The translations under genes and the position numbers were made by a program. 49,416 bases of DNA from Oscillospiraceae bacterium (GTDB taxonomy: Bacteria; Bacillota; Clostridia; Oscillospirales; Ruminococcaceae): positions 1-49,416 of the forward strand of contig JAFWQJ010000078.1 in assembly GCA_017545185.1 (NCBI GenBank), read 5' to 3'. This document shows positions 1-6,929 of this stretch, piece after piece (the first letter of the stretch is position 1; every line of letters begins with the position of its first letter). The notes under the pieces are model-generated. The model was not told where the DNA came from and ran no database searches. It saw only the letters and a program-made list of their open reading frames with translations.

Positions 1-63
1 CCCCCCCTCGACCCCGCAAACTTTTTAAAATGTTTTATAAAAAATTTATTTTTTTTCCGCATA

Positions 64-133
64 ATGGGGTCTGGGGACATGGTCCCCAGCGGGGGTTGGG
101 GCGGAGCCCCATTTTGAATCCGCCGGAGGCACC
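64..133. repeat. Two-hairpin dispersed repeat, copy 1
   Basis: Two adjacent GC-rich hairpins just downstream of the first minus-strand gene. Arms CTGGGGAC (71-78) and GTCCCCAG (82-89) form the first; GGGGC (98-102) and GCCCC (106-110) form the second, separated by a GCGGGGG spacer. It ends in AATCCGCCGGAGGCACC (117-133). The same layout with different but still complementary stem bases recurs at 32015-32113, and a one-module relative lies near 46448. There is no coding potential and no transposase. The first 60 bases of the window are C- and then A/T-rich and hold no recognisable feature. Confidence 0.6.
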
Positions 134-137
134 TTTT

Positions 138-761
138 TCAGAAGTGGTTGAGCGGTTCGCAGCTGCCCATGAAGTTTCTGCGGTAGAGGATCTGCTCGCG
201 CTGATCCTCTGCGAGATGCCGCAGCACCGTGAAGAATGCGACATACAGCGTGCCCAGAAGCGCAAGCGACGGTATCTCCATGCGGATGATGACAGCCGCA
301 TCAAACAGCAGCAGCATTCCGCCCGCGATCAGCGCGGCAATGCGGAGACCCTCCGAGCGGCGCAGATACCATGCCGCCGCACCGAGCAGTGCCGCCGGAA
401 TCAGTGCCAGCAGACGCGCAGAAAGCAGCGCCGGATTGATCCAGAAGCCGCCGAGCTTTCCGGCGATGAAGCAGCCGGCGATCATCGGCATCAGATAACA
501 GACCACGCCCGCAGAAGCCTGCAGCGGCGTCTTTGCGCTGACCGCGATCAGTGTGCAGCAGACCGCCCACAGGAACAGTCCCGTTGAGACCTGACCGCAG
601 GCAAACAGCAGCTCGCCGAGGATGCCCGGATAATAGCCGCCGTACCATGCGGTCGTCAGGATGCCTGCCGCAAAGCCCGCGGCTGCGAGCACCAGCAGCC
701 ATTTGCTGAACCGCTTTTCCTCTGCCGGATCCCCGCCGCAGAAAACAGAATGTAATTTCAT
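138..761 (-). CDS. Polytopic membrane protein, function not recognised
   Basis: A 207-residue protein with a short N-terminal cytosolic stretch followed by about six hydrophobic segments (first near residues 20-39, last near 170-190) and a polar tail rich in Arg, so it is an integral membrane protein. I recognise no motif that gives a function. The ATG at 761 was chosen because AAGGAG lies 11 nt upstream and because it overlaps the stop codon of the VanZ-like gene (758-1291) by four bases (ATGA), which implies translational coupling and a two-gene transcript. A longer frame extends upstream but would run deep into the VanZ gene and lacks a ribosome site. Confidence 0.75.
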   Translation of the reverse strand: MKLHSVFCGGDPAEEKRFSKWLLVLAAAGFAAGILTTAWYGGYYPGILGELLFACGQVSTGLFLWAVCCTLIAVSAKTPLQASAGVVCYLMPMIAGCFIAGKLGGFWINPALLSARLLALIPAALLGAAAWYLRRSEGLRIAALIAGGMLLLFDAAVIIRMEIPSLALLGTLYVAFFTVLRHLAEDQREQILYRRNFMGSCEPLNHF

Positions 762-1291
762 TTGAATCCACGCTCCTTGTTGATGAATTTCAGAACGGCA
801 CCGGTCATCGGGCGGAACCATGCGGAAATGATGTACCCCGCCGCGCCGCCGGCTGTGTTGGTGATGAGGTCTGTGACGTCCGCGGTGCGGCCGGTGTACG
901 GCTGCAGCAGCTCGATCGCCAGACTGATGAGAAACGTCCGGAAAACGGTTCCGAAGAAGCAGGAGTCCTCCCTGGTCAGCGGCCGGAGAAAGCCGTACGG
1001 CATCAGCAGCAGCGCGTTCAGCCCGATCTGCCGCATGTAATCCCCGCGCCGCAGTCTGACGTCAATGAACGGCACGGTGTTCATCGGCGTGTACGGTATT
1101 TCCCTGATGTACGGCAGTGCGGCCAGCACCGGCAGCAAAGTCAGGTACAGTACCGCGGCAAAATGCACATACATCAGCGTTCTGATCAGCAGCATATCTG
1201 CGCCCTGTTTTTTCCAGCGCGGGAACAGTGTGAAGATATACAGGCAGAACATGACCAGCAGATCCGGGATCGTTGTCATATCGAGACTCAT
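758..1291 (-). CDS. VanZ family membrane protein
   Basis: A 177-residue protein with four to five membrane segments and the VanZ-family signatures: a PMNTVPFID stretch after the second segment, NALLLMPYGFL in the middle, and an ELLQPYTGRTADVTDLITN block near residue 130 followed by NTAGG. VanZ was named for teicoplanin resistance in enterococci, but most chromosomal members have unknown roles, so resistance is not implied. The start ATG at 1291 has AGAAGGAGA 9 nt upstream. It is the first gene of a two-gene unit with the downstream membrane protein (138-761), coupled by a 4-bp overlap. A plausible sigma-A promoter lies at 1328-1356. Confidence 0.88.
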   Translation of the reverse strand: MSLDMTTIPDLLVMFCLYIFTLFPRWKKQGADMLLIRTLMYVHFAAVLYLTLLPVLAALPYIREIPYTPMNTVPFIDVRLRRGDYMRQIGLNALLLMPYGFLRPLTREDSCFFGTVFRTFLISLAIELLQPYTGRTADVTDLITNTAGGAAGYIISAWFRPMTGAVLKFINKERGFK

Positions 1292-1327
1292 GTTGCTGTC
1301 TCTCCTTCTGTTTCTCTTTCTGACAGC

Positions 1328-1356
1328 ATCATAGCATGAACGGATTGAAAAAACAA
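1328..1356 (-). promoter_or_regulatory. Putative sigma-A promoter of the VanZ unit
   Basis: On the minus strand TTGTTT (1351-1356) and TATGAT (1328-1333) are separated by 17 bp, about 30 bp upstream of the VanZ-like start codon. The match to consensus is moderate. Confidence 0.5.
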
Positions 1357-1462
1357 GGGCTTTTCCCAATTATTCAGGTTTTCTTTCGCAATTCTTCATA
1401 ATCGCCGGGCGGGCAGCTGCCGGCGACCGGTTATGAACGCCTGACTTTTTTTCCTCTGCCCA

Positions 1463-1492
1463 TTGACAATTTTTCCTGTAATATGTTATAAT
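1463..1492 (+). promoter_or_regulatory. Sigma-A promoter of the binding lipoprotein gene
   Basis: Perfect TTGACA (1463-1468) and TATAAT (1487-1492) with an 18-bp spacer, 57 bp upstream of the start codon. The -35 box is preceded by CCCA, a feature shared with three other promoters in the window (32684, 36145, 46504). Confidence 0.85.
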
Positions 1493-1548
1493 ATGAGCAG
1501 GTTCCCGTCGCCGTGACGGAGGTTCTGAGATCAGGAGGTAGCGAGATC

Positions 1549-2337
1549 ATGAAAAGAAGGCTTATGACCGGCGGGATTTCCGCTCTGCTGCTCTGCGGGA
1601 TGCTGCTGACGGGCTGCGGCTCGAAGCTCCCGGCCAACAAGGTGAACAGCGTTGCCGATCTGAGCGGCAAAACGATCGGCGTGCAGGAAGGCACGACCGG
1701 CAATACGCTGGCAGGCGATATTGAAAACGCCAAGGTCGAGACCTACGCGAAGGCAGCGGACGGCATCATGGCGCTGGAACAGGGCAAGATCGACGCCGTG
1801 ATCGTGGACAGCGAGACTGCCAATGCATTTGTTGCGGATCATCCGGGCATCAGAGTTCTGGATGAGGCTTTCGCGGAGGAGGAATATGCGATCGCAGTCG
1901 GGATACGCGACAAGCAGCTGCTGGATGACATCAACATGGCTCTGACGCAGCTTGAGGTGGACGGTACGCTCGGCAGCATCAAGAAGAACTACGAGGGCGA
2001 TGAAAAGGGTCAGCATCAATATGAGATCAAGGATGTGGACAGAAGCAAGGGCACGCTGGTCATGGCGACCAATGCGGAGTTCCCGCCCTACGAGGAGCGC
2101 GTCGGCGCAGATATCGTCGGCTTTGATGTGGACATGATGAATGCGGTCTGCGATTATCTCGGCTATGAGCTGCAGATCTCCGACATGGCTTTTGATTCGG
2201 TCATTCCTGCGGTCGAATCGGGAACGGCGGATGTCGGCGTGGCCGGCCTTTCCGTGACGGATGAGCGAAAGGTGCATGTCAACTTCTCGAATGTCTACGC
2301 AACGACCAATCAGGTCGTTATCGTCAGAAATAACTGA
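1549..2337 (+). CDS. Amino-acid-type ABC substrate-binding lipoprotein, circularly permuted
   Basis: A 262-residue solute-binding protein of the SBP_bac_3 (polar amino acid) family. Residues 1-23 are a lipoprotein signal peptide ending in LLTGC, so Cys23 should be lipid-anchored outside the membrane. The order of the two family halves is reversed: residues 31-149 (SVADLSGKTIGVQEGTTG onward) match what is normally the C-terminal half, and residues 168-262 (GTLVMATNAEFPPYEE to QVVIVRNN) match what is normally the N-terminal half, joined by a linker at about 150-167. Both halves look complete, so this reads as a circular permutation rather than a truncation. Start ATG 1549 has AGGAGGT 9 nt upstream. 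No permease or ATPase gene is adjacent, so it is an orphan component. Confidence 0.9.
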   Translation: MKRRLMTGGISALLLCGMLLTGCGSKLPANKVNSVADLSGKTIGVQEGTTGNTLAGDIENAKVETYAKAADGIMALEQGKIDAVIVDSETANAFVADHPGIRVLDEAFAEEEYAIAVGIRDKQLLDDINMALTQLEVDGTLGSIKKNYEGDEKGQHQYEIKDVDRSKGTLVMATNAEFPPYEERVGADIVGFDVDMMNAVCDYLGYELQISDMAFDSVIPAVESGTADVGVAGLSVTDERKVHVNFSNVYATTNQVVIVRNN

Positions 2338-2338
2338 T

Positions 2339-2387
2339 AAAAAAAGCAGCGCCCCTTCCGGAAGTGAACCGGAGGGGGCGCTTTTTT
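2339..2387. terminator. Bidirectional intrinsic terminator
   Basis: The hairpin at 2348-2382 (arms AGCGCCCC and GGGGCGCT, plus inner TCCGG/CCGGA) is flanked by a T-run on the right and an A-run on the left. It can therefore stop transcripts from both the lipoprotein gene and the convergent dockerin gene. Confidence 0.9.
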
Positions 2388-2401
2388 GCGGAAAAGCGGG
2401 A

Positions 2402-3238
2402 TCAGACGGCGGTGCAGTAGCTGTAATTGCCGGTCATTCTGCCGTCGCTGTTGTTCATGAGGACGCCCATAGCATCGCGCCATGTGATCTGCCAGTCGCC
2501 GTCGATGTCGGCTGCTGCCATGGTCGCGTTATAGTCTGCGCCCGGGAAGCTGTATGCATTGTAATGGCTGCTCAGCCATGTGAAGTCGGCGCTGTCCACG
2601 ACGGAGTCGCCGTTTGCATCGCCTTCCTTGACCGGACGGACGACGTAATCAACGGTAAAGACGGTGCCGTCAGAGGTGCGTCTGAGCTTGTTGTAGCCGA
2701 ACTTGACGAAGCCGGTGCCCCACTGGACGCAGCCGTTCACGAGCTCGCTTGCGTTGATGGAATAGTCGCTGTAGACAGAGGTGACGAAGATCGCGTGCTG
2801 CTGGCCGCTGCTGCTGGTCATGACGATCTGGTCGCCCTGCTTGGCGGTTCTGATGTCGTCAACAATGTCAGCCGGCTGCTCGGTAAAATAGAGGTTTTCG
2901 CTGCCGTAGTTGCCGATCGCGAGGCTTCTGACCCATGCGAGCGGTGCGGGCAGCGCGGTTCCTTCAGAGATGCCGCTGAGATTGGTCACGGAATAGCCCG
3001 GGCCGAACACCTTGCCCTGACGGATCGTCTGCGACCACTGGCTGCCCTGCGGATAGTGATAAACAGACCAGAAGTAAAGGTTGTGGCTGAAGTTCATGCC
3101 GAACTCCGTGGAATCCTGTGTGTTGCCGGATGTCGGGTGCGCGTCTGTGATTGCGGATGCTGTGACTGCCTGCATTCCGCAGACGGCGGTGATTGCAGCG
3201 CAGAGTGCGGCTGCAGCTTTGATTGTGGTGCGTTTCAT
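2402..3238 (-). CDS. Secreted dockerin type I protein, papain-like module lacking Cys
   Basis: A 278-residue exported protein. Residues 1-29 form a Sec signal peptide ending TASA. Residues about 60-200 contain a KQGDQIVM stretch and an HAIFVTSV strand (His148), which resemble the second half of CHAP/NlpC-type papain-like modules, but no Cys is found at the position where the two neighbouring paralogues have one. Residues 206-260 are a dockerin with two good calcium loops: DANGDSVVDSAD (207-218) and DIDGDWQITWRD (244-255). The dockerin implies attachment to a cohesin-bearing scaffold. The start at 3238 follows an AAAGGGGA ribosome site. Enzymatic activity is doubtful; the fold assignment is inference. 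Confidence 0.8.
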   Translation of the reverse strand: MKRTTIKAAAALCAAITAVCGMQAVTASAITDAHPTSGNTQDSTEFGMNFSHNLYFWSVYHYPQGSQWSQTIRQGKVFGPGYSVTNLSGISEGTALPAPLAWVRSLAIGNYGSENLYFTEQPADIVDDIRTAKQGDQIVMTSSSGQQHAIFVTSVYSDYSINASELVNGCVQWGTGFVKFGYNKLRRTSDGTVFTVDYVVRPVKEGDANGDSVVDSADFTWLSSHYNAYSFPGADYNATMAAADIDGDWQITWRDAMGVLMNNSDGRMTGNYSYCTAV

Positions 3239-3288
3239 GCGTGTTTCCCCTTTAAGCAATATTTGCGCAATTTCCTGCGCATATTTCG

Positions 3289-3317
3289 ATTATAGCACAG
3301 GAAAACCGGCTTGTCAA
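3289..3317 (-). promoter_or_regulatory. Sigma-A promoter with AT-rich upstream block
   Basis: On the minus strand TTGACA (3312-3317) and TATAAT (3289-3294), 17-bp spacer. Upstream, 3318-3365 contains CAATATAATCTAAAT and TAATTATTA, resembling the blocks in front of the two downstream paralogues at 4549 and 5981. Confidence 0.88.
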
Positions 3318-3493
3318 TATGATTTCCGCGTTTGTAATAATTACATAAATTTAGATTATATTGCGGAATCCAACTATCAAAAAGCACGTAACAGCATTTG
3401 TTTTGTTATATCTTGTGTAATTTTGCAGAGTGGGATGCGCGCGTTCTGGTTCTGCCAGCCGCGAAAAAACAATATTGTTATAAAATAGGCGCA

Positions 3494-3529
3494 TAAAAAA
3501 ACACTTCCCGTTCCGGAGAACGGGAAGTG
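3494..3529 (-). terminator. Intrinsic terminator of the second dockerin gene
   Basis: Arms CACTTCCCGTT (3502-3512) and AACGGGAAGTG (3519-3529), followed on the minus strand by seven Ts (A-run 3495-3501). Confidence 0.9.
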
Positions 3530-3550
3530 CTGCTGTGTTCGGAATAATGA

Positions 3551-4489
3551 TTAAAGATCGTTGACGGTGACATAGTAGTAGCTGTTGCTGCCGTCCCATG
3601 TCATTCTGCCGGTGGTGTTGTTGCCTGACTTGCCATTCGGGTGACTGAGATTATAGCCGATTGTGTAGTAGGCAGAATACGGAATGGTGTTAGCCTCCGA
3701 ACCTGTCTTTGTGCCGAATGCTGCTCTAATGAAGAGCTCTGTTGCGTAGGTGTTCGGGTTCAGGAGTGAATTTGCATTCTTCGGATAATTGCCCATATCA
3801 CCGATATTAGTATTCATCCATGTACGATCTGCATCTGTGAACACACCATCACCATTCACATCGCCCTGCTTGATCGGACGGATGAGGAAATCGGTGTAGA
3901 TGTTATCCTCTGCGACAGTGCCGTTCGCGTTCAGTCTCTGGAATCTGTAAGAACCGTCGATTTTTCTGTACTTTTCGCGCTCGATAGTGTTGTTGGCGTG
4001 GTTGATCGAATAGGTATCGAAGGTGTTGCCGTTCACATAAGCGATGAAGATGGTCTTCTGAGACGCATTGCGCGTGTTGCCGAGTCTGACCTGATCGCCC
4101 GGCTTGTACACGGTATAGTACTGGGTAATCTGCTCCATGAAGACATTGGTGTTGAAGAAGGACTGTGCAAGATAGCTGCAGAGACCCTGGGACTTTGTCA
4201 GCACGGTGCCGTTGTTGTTGCCGCTGTAAGAACCCTTGTAATAATTCTTCTTGCAGACCGGGCCGCAGGTTGCGCTGCCGTTCCAGGTGCTGCCTGCGTT
4301 GATGCCTGCATAACGGCTCCAGCCTCTGATGACCTCGCCCATGTACTGTGCGCGCTCAGCGTTGTCTTGCGTGATTGTCGTATAAACGAAATACGGCTGG
4401 TATGCGGATGCAGTGATTGCCTGTGCTGCGCAGGCGGTCGTTGCCGCAGCAAACAGCATTGCTGCGATTCTGGACTTCATGTTCTTCAT
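3551..4489 (-). CDS. Secreted paralogue with half dockerin and CHAP-like module
   Basis: A 312-residue exported protein and close paralogue of 4986-5924 (same length, same MKNMKSRI start, same GRMTWDG ending). Residues 1-29 are a signal peptide. The middle holds GLCSYLAQSFF (Cys104 at the spot expected for a papain-like nucleophile) and KPGDQVRLG, but the strand that should carry the His reads KTIFIAYV (Thr146). One calcium loop is clear (DVNGDGVFTDAD, 210-221); the second repeat (about 237-262) has lost its acidic residues, so the dockerin is half degenerate. ATG 4489 is used because GAGGTGG lies 8 nt upstream; an in-frame ATG three codons on is too far. The promoter is at 4549 and the terminator at 3494, so it is probably monocistronic. 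Confidence 0.78.
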   Translation of the reverse strand: MKNMKSRIAAMLFAAATTACAAQAITASAYQPYFVYTTITQDNAERAQYMGEVIRGWSRYAGINAGSTWNGSATCGPVCKKNYYKGSYSGNNNGTVLTKSQGLCSYLAQSFFNTNVFMEQITQYYTVYKPGDQVRLGNTRNASQKTIFIAYVNGNTFDTYSINHANNTIEREKYRKIDGSYRFQRLNANGTVAEDNIYTDFLIRPIKQGDVNGDGVFTDADRTWMNTNIGDMGNYPKNANSLLNPNTYATELFIRAAFGTKTGSEANTIPYSAYYTIGYNLSHPNGKSGNNTTGRMTWDGSNSYYYVTVNDL

Positions 4490-4548
4490 ATTCTTTTCCA
4501 CCTCAAATATAATTTTACACCGTTGTCGTACCTCCGGTGCATGGCCAG

Positions 4549-4577
4549 AGTATACCACAAGTTGAATCCGTTGTCAA
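4549..4577 (-). promoter_or_regulatory. Sigma-A promoter of the second dockerin gene
   Basis: On the minus strand TTGACA (4572-4577), 17-bp spacer, TATACT (4549-4554), giving a 5' leader of about 50 nt. The spacer ends CAACTTGTGG, identical to the spacer of the paralogous promoter at 5981. Confidence 0.92.
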
Positions 4578-4931
4578 TATTATTTCCTGTATTTTAATAA
4601 TTATTTGATTATAAATTATATTGCGGCGATCTGTTTTGCAGGCTGCCGTGGAAAATCTTGCAAAAAAAGTTCGATTTGTTGTGACCTGGGCAAGATTATT
4701 ACACAAACCTTAAATTTTGGCCTGTATCCTAAGAAACTTGATACTGGGCTACATTTAACATTAAAATTTGCGCAGAAACGCGTATTATAAATATGTATAC
4801 CCGGAACAATTACTGCGTGCTCGGCGGAAAATCATCTGTGCCGGCAAAAATCGCACGGCAGACGGTAAATGGCGCGCACTTCCTGCAAAATCCCGGAAAA
4901 TGAATTATATTGCATGGAAAATGTTTACGGC
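4578..4931. other. Non-coding upstream region, duplicated with 6010-6140
   Basis: No gene is supported here. The first ~100 bases match the region upstream of the next paralogue: on the minus strand the block just upstream of the -35 reads CGCAATATAATTTATAATCA, and further out both regions share TCGATTTGTTG-type sequence on the plus strand (near 4670 and 6104). The duplication therefore covers gene, promoter and at least 100 bp of upstream DNA. The remainder (4690-4930) is AT-rich and shows nothing recognisable. Confidence 0.6.
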
Positions 4932-4970
4932 AAAAAAAGAACTCCCCGTTCCGGAGAGCGGGGAGAATTC
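4932..4970 (-). terminator. Intrinsic terminator of the third dockerin gene
   Basis: Arms CTCCCCG (4942-4948) and CGGGGAG (4959-4965), with a T-run on the minus strand (A-run 4932-4938). The loop sequence resembles that of the paralogous terminator at 3494. Confidence 0.85.
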
Positions 4971-4985
4971 TTTTTCTGTGTGGGA

Positions 4986-5924
4986 TCAGCCGTTCTCATC
5001 CATTTTGACATAGTAGAAGTAAGAGCTGCCGTCCCATGTCATCCGGCCGGTATCGTTATGGACGCCTGTCTGACCGTTCTTGTGGTAGAGGTTCCAGCCG
5101 ACCGTGTAGTAGGTCGAGTAGTTGATGCACCAGGTCTGCGGGTCTGCCCACAGTGCTCTTGCGAAGATATCCGCGCGGTGCGTGCCGGAATCCATAAGCG
5201 TGTTCACGTTCTTCGGATACTGTCCGGGCTGATTGCCGATGTTATCCTCGATCCATTCCTTATCGGCGTCGTCGAACACACCGTCGCCGTTTGCGTCGCC
5301 CTGCTTGATCGGGCGGTTGAGGTAATCCATCGTGAAGGTGCTCACAACTGCGCCGGAATCGTTGAGCTTCTGGAGCATGTAGCTGTTGCTGCTCGCTCTT
5401 CTGAAGGTCTCACGCAGAATGGTGTTGTTGCTGTCGAGCGAATAGGTCTCAAACGTAAGACCGTTCACATAAGCAACAAAGATCGTGCGGGTGTTTGCAG
5501 TGCCGAGGCCAAGCTTGATCTGGTCGCCGGGCTTGATCGGTGTGTCACCCCAGACCTCGATCTCCATGTAGGTCTTGGTGCCGAAGAAGGTGTCGGCCAG
5601 CTCACGGCAGAAGCCGACGGATCCGGTCAGCGTCTGGCCGAGGGAGGTGTGTGCGTAGTTCTCATAGCCTTCACCGCAGACGGTGCCGCTGACCCAGGAC
5701 TTCGGTGTGCCGTCCTGATTGATCCACTTGCTGCCGGCATTGTAGCCCATGAAACGGCTCCAGCCGCGAACGGTGTAGCCCATGTTCTGCGGCAGTTCGC
5801 ACCAGTCCTGAGACTGTGTGTCGTAGTAGAACTGCTCTGCAGATGCGGTGATGGCCTGCGATGCGCAGACGGTCATTGCTGCTGCGAACATCATTGCTGT
5901 GATTCTGGATTTCATGTTTTTCAT
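4986..5924 (-). CDS. Secreted paralogue with half dockerin and CHAP-like module
   Basis: A 312-residue exported paralogue of 3551-4489. Residues 1-29 are a signal peptide. It carries VGFCRELADTFFG (Cys106), KPGDQIKLG, and RTIFVAYV in place of the His strand (Thr147), so the putative papain-like dyad is again incomplete. The calcium loop DANGDGVFDDAD (210-221) is a good dockerin half; the second half (RADIFARALWA) has no calcium-binding pattern. The C-terminus again ends in a GRMTWDG motif followed by Tyr-rich sequence. The start at 5924 follows GAGGTGG at a spacing of 5-6 nt. Its promoter (5981) and terminator (4932) make it a single-gene unit. Binding to a cohesin is uncertain with only half a dockerin. 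Confidence 0.78.
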   Translation of the reverse strand: MKNMKSRITAMMFAAAMTVCASQAITASAEQFYYDTQSQDWCELPQNMGYTVRGWSRFMGYNAGSKWINQDGTPKSWVSGTVCGEGYENYAHTSLGQTLTGSVGFCRELADTFFGTKTYMEIEVWGDTPIKPGDQIKLGLGTANTRTIFVAYVNGLTFETYSLDSNNTILRETFRRASSNSYMLQKLNDSGAVVSTFTMDYLNRPIKQGDANGDGVFDDADKEWIEDNIGNQPGQYPKNVNTLMDSGTHRADIFARALWADPQTWCINYSTYYTVGWNLYHKNGQTGVHNDTGRMTWDGSSYFYYVKMDENG

Positions 5925-5980
5925 CTTTTCCACCTCAGATGTAAATTTACACCGTTGCCGTACCTCGGGTGTATGACTGA

Positions 5981-6009
5981 AGTATACCACAAGTTGATTT
6001 CGCTGTCAA
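5981..6009 (-). promoter_or_regulatory. Sigma-A promoter of the third dockerin gene
   Basis: On the minus strand TTGACA (6004-6009), 17-bp spacer ending CAACTTGTGG, TATACT (5981-5986). AT-rich block upstream to about 6055, nearly identical to that at 4578-4625. Confidence 0.92.
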
Positions 6010-6349
6010 TATTATTAATTGTATTTTAATAATTACTTGATTATAAATTATATTGCGCAGAAGTGTTTTACAGCACAAAGGTGGAATTTCTTGCACTGAT
6101 TGTGCGATTTGTTGCTTCTTTGCCGGTGCGCGGATGCAAATGCAGCTTTTTGACGTATACAGGCGAAAAATCGAAAACGAAGGAGAATTAACATTCAGAA
6201 TGACGAAGATGCGCGCTTAATAAATAAGTGCCCGCGGAATGGCTCCCCGGATTTGCAGCTGTATTTCTGCAGCGGCTGAACCGGAGGTCTGTCCAGGCGA
6301 AAACGGCAGCTTCCGGCAGCAAAATGGTAAAATATGTATTATTTTGCGA
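6010..6349. other. Intergenic region without a supported gene
   Basis: The first ~130 bases are the duplicated upstream region of the dockerin paralogue. From about 6180 to 6349 I see short open frames on both strands but no ribosome site, no family motif and no consistent codon bias, so none is called. The right end abuts the terminator of the RNA gene at 6350-6556. Confidence 0.5.
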
Positions 6350-6556
6350 AAAACAGGCGGACAGGCAAACCCCTCCCTGCCGAAGCGGGGAGGGGCTGCC
6401 TGTACCAAAGATATCAGCCGTGTTTGTGACGGCGGAAGAGCAGCGGGGCGGCCTGAGCGGCATCCGGACGGAAACACTGAGCGGAGGACTCTGCCTTGGT
6501 GCTTTCCGTGCCCCGCTTCGCGGAGCAGCATCCGATCGTCCGTCACCCTGCTGTGT
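6350..6556 (-). ncRNA. Structured RNA gene, about 207 nt, identity unknown
   Basis: A consensus promoter (6563-6591) reads into a sequence with no ribosome site and no long conserved frame, ending in a very strong terminator. Nested long-range pairing is visible on the minus strand: GTGACGG near the 5' end with CCGTCAC (positions 6540-6546 with 6426-6432), then AGCGGGGC with GCCCCGCT, then ACGGAAA with TTTCCGT. This gives a rod-like RNA with asymmetric internal loops, plus an alternative local hairpin GCTCCGC-GAA-GCGGGGC. The 3' end is an extended hairpin containing CCCCTCCC/GGGAGGGG and then TTTTT. Size and rod shape would suit a 6S-type RNA, but I do not recognise its conserved bubble. The SRP loop, tmRNA and RNase P signatures are absent. 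Confidence 0.65.
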
Positions 6557-6562
6557 GGCAAT

Positions 6563-6591
6563 ATTATACCATAATCTGGCGCGGATGTCAA
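6563..6591 (-). promoter_or_regulatory. Consensus sigma-A promoter of the RNA gene
   Basis: On the minus strand perfect TTGACA (6586-6591), 17-bp spacer, perfect TATAAT (6563-6568), preceded by TGG (extended -10). It is among the best-matching promoters in the window, yet no protein gene follows it. Confidence 0.92.
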
Positions 6592-6872
6592 CTGCGTTCA
6601 TGATATATTAAGATTTGCAGGCGGGAAAAATATCTTGCGGTGTGGCGGATCTTTCGCAGATGCGTGAAAAAGATGTATGCCTGAAAAATCCGCTGAGATT
6701 GCGGAAACTTATCGGGCAGTGCGGCGCAGAGGCGGGCGCGTGACTGTACAGATAATGAGACCATATTGCAGGAACGGACAACTGCGGCGCGGTTCCCGCA
6801 CGGATCCTGCACACTCCTGAAATGCAAGCAATATCGTTATATTTGAGAGGGGGACTATCATGATGCGGTGCC
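6592..6872. other. Intergenic region, nothing recognised
   Basis: It lies between the RNA promoter and the terminator of the zinc-ribbon gene. A GAGAGGGGG stretch followed by ATGATG occurs at 6845-6865, but the frame it opens runs straight through the terminator hairpin and antisense to a real gene, so it is not called. No tRNA-like fold is seen. Confidence 0.5.
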
Positions 6873-6906
6873 GAAAAAAGCCTCCGGCAGCACAAACCGG
6901 AGGCTT
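6873..6906 (-). terminator. Intrinsic terminator of the zinc-ribbon pair
   Basis: Arms GCCTCCGG (6880-6887) and CCGGAGGC (6897-6904), followed on the minus strand by six Ts (A-run 6874-6879). Confidence 0.9.
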
Positions 6907-6929
6907 CGTTTTCTATGCGGTTTCTTTGA

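Noticed and set aside
6188-6611. Overlapping open frames on both strands around the RNA gene
   Set aside because: They run through the strong promoter and terminator, and none has a ribosome site or family motif; an RNA gene explains the segment better.
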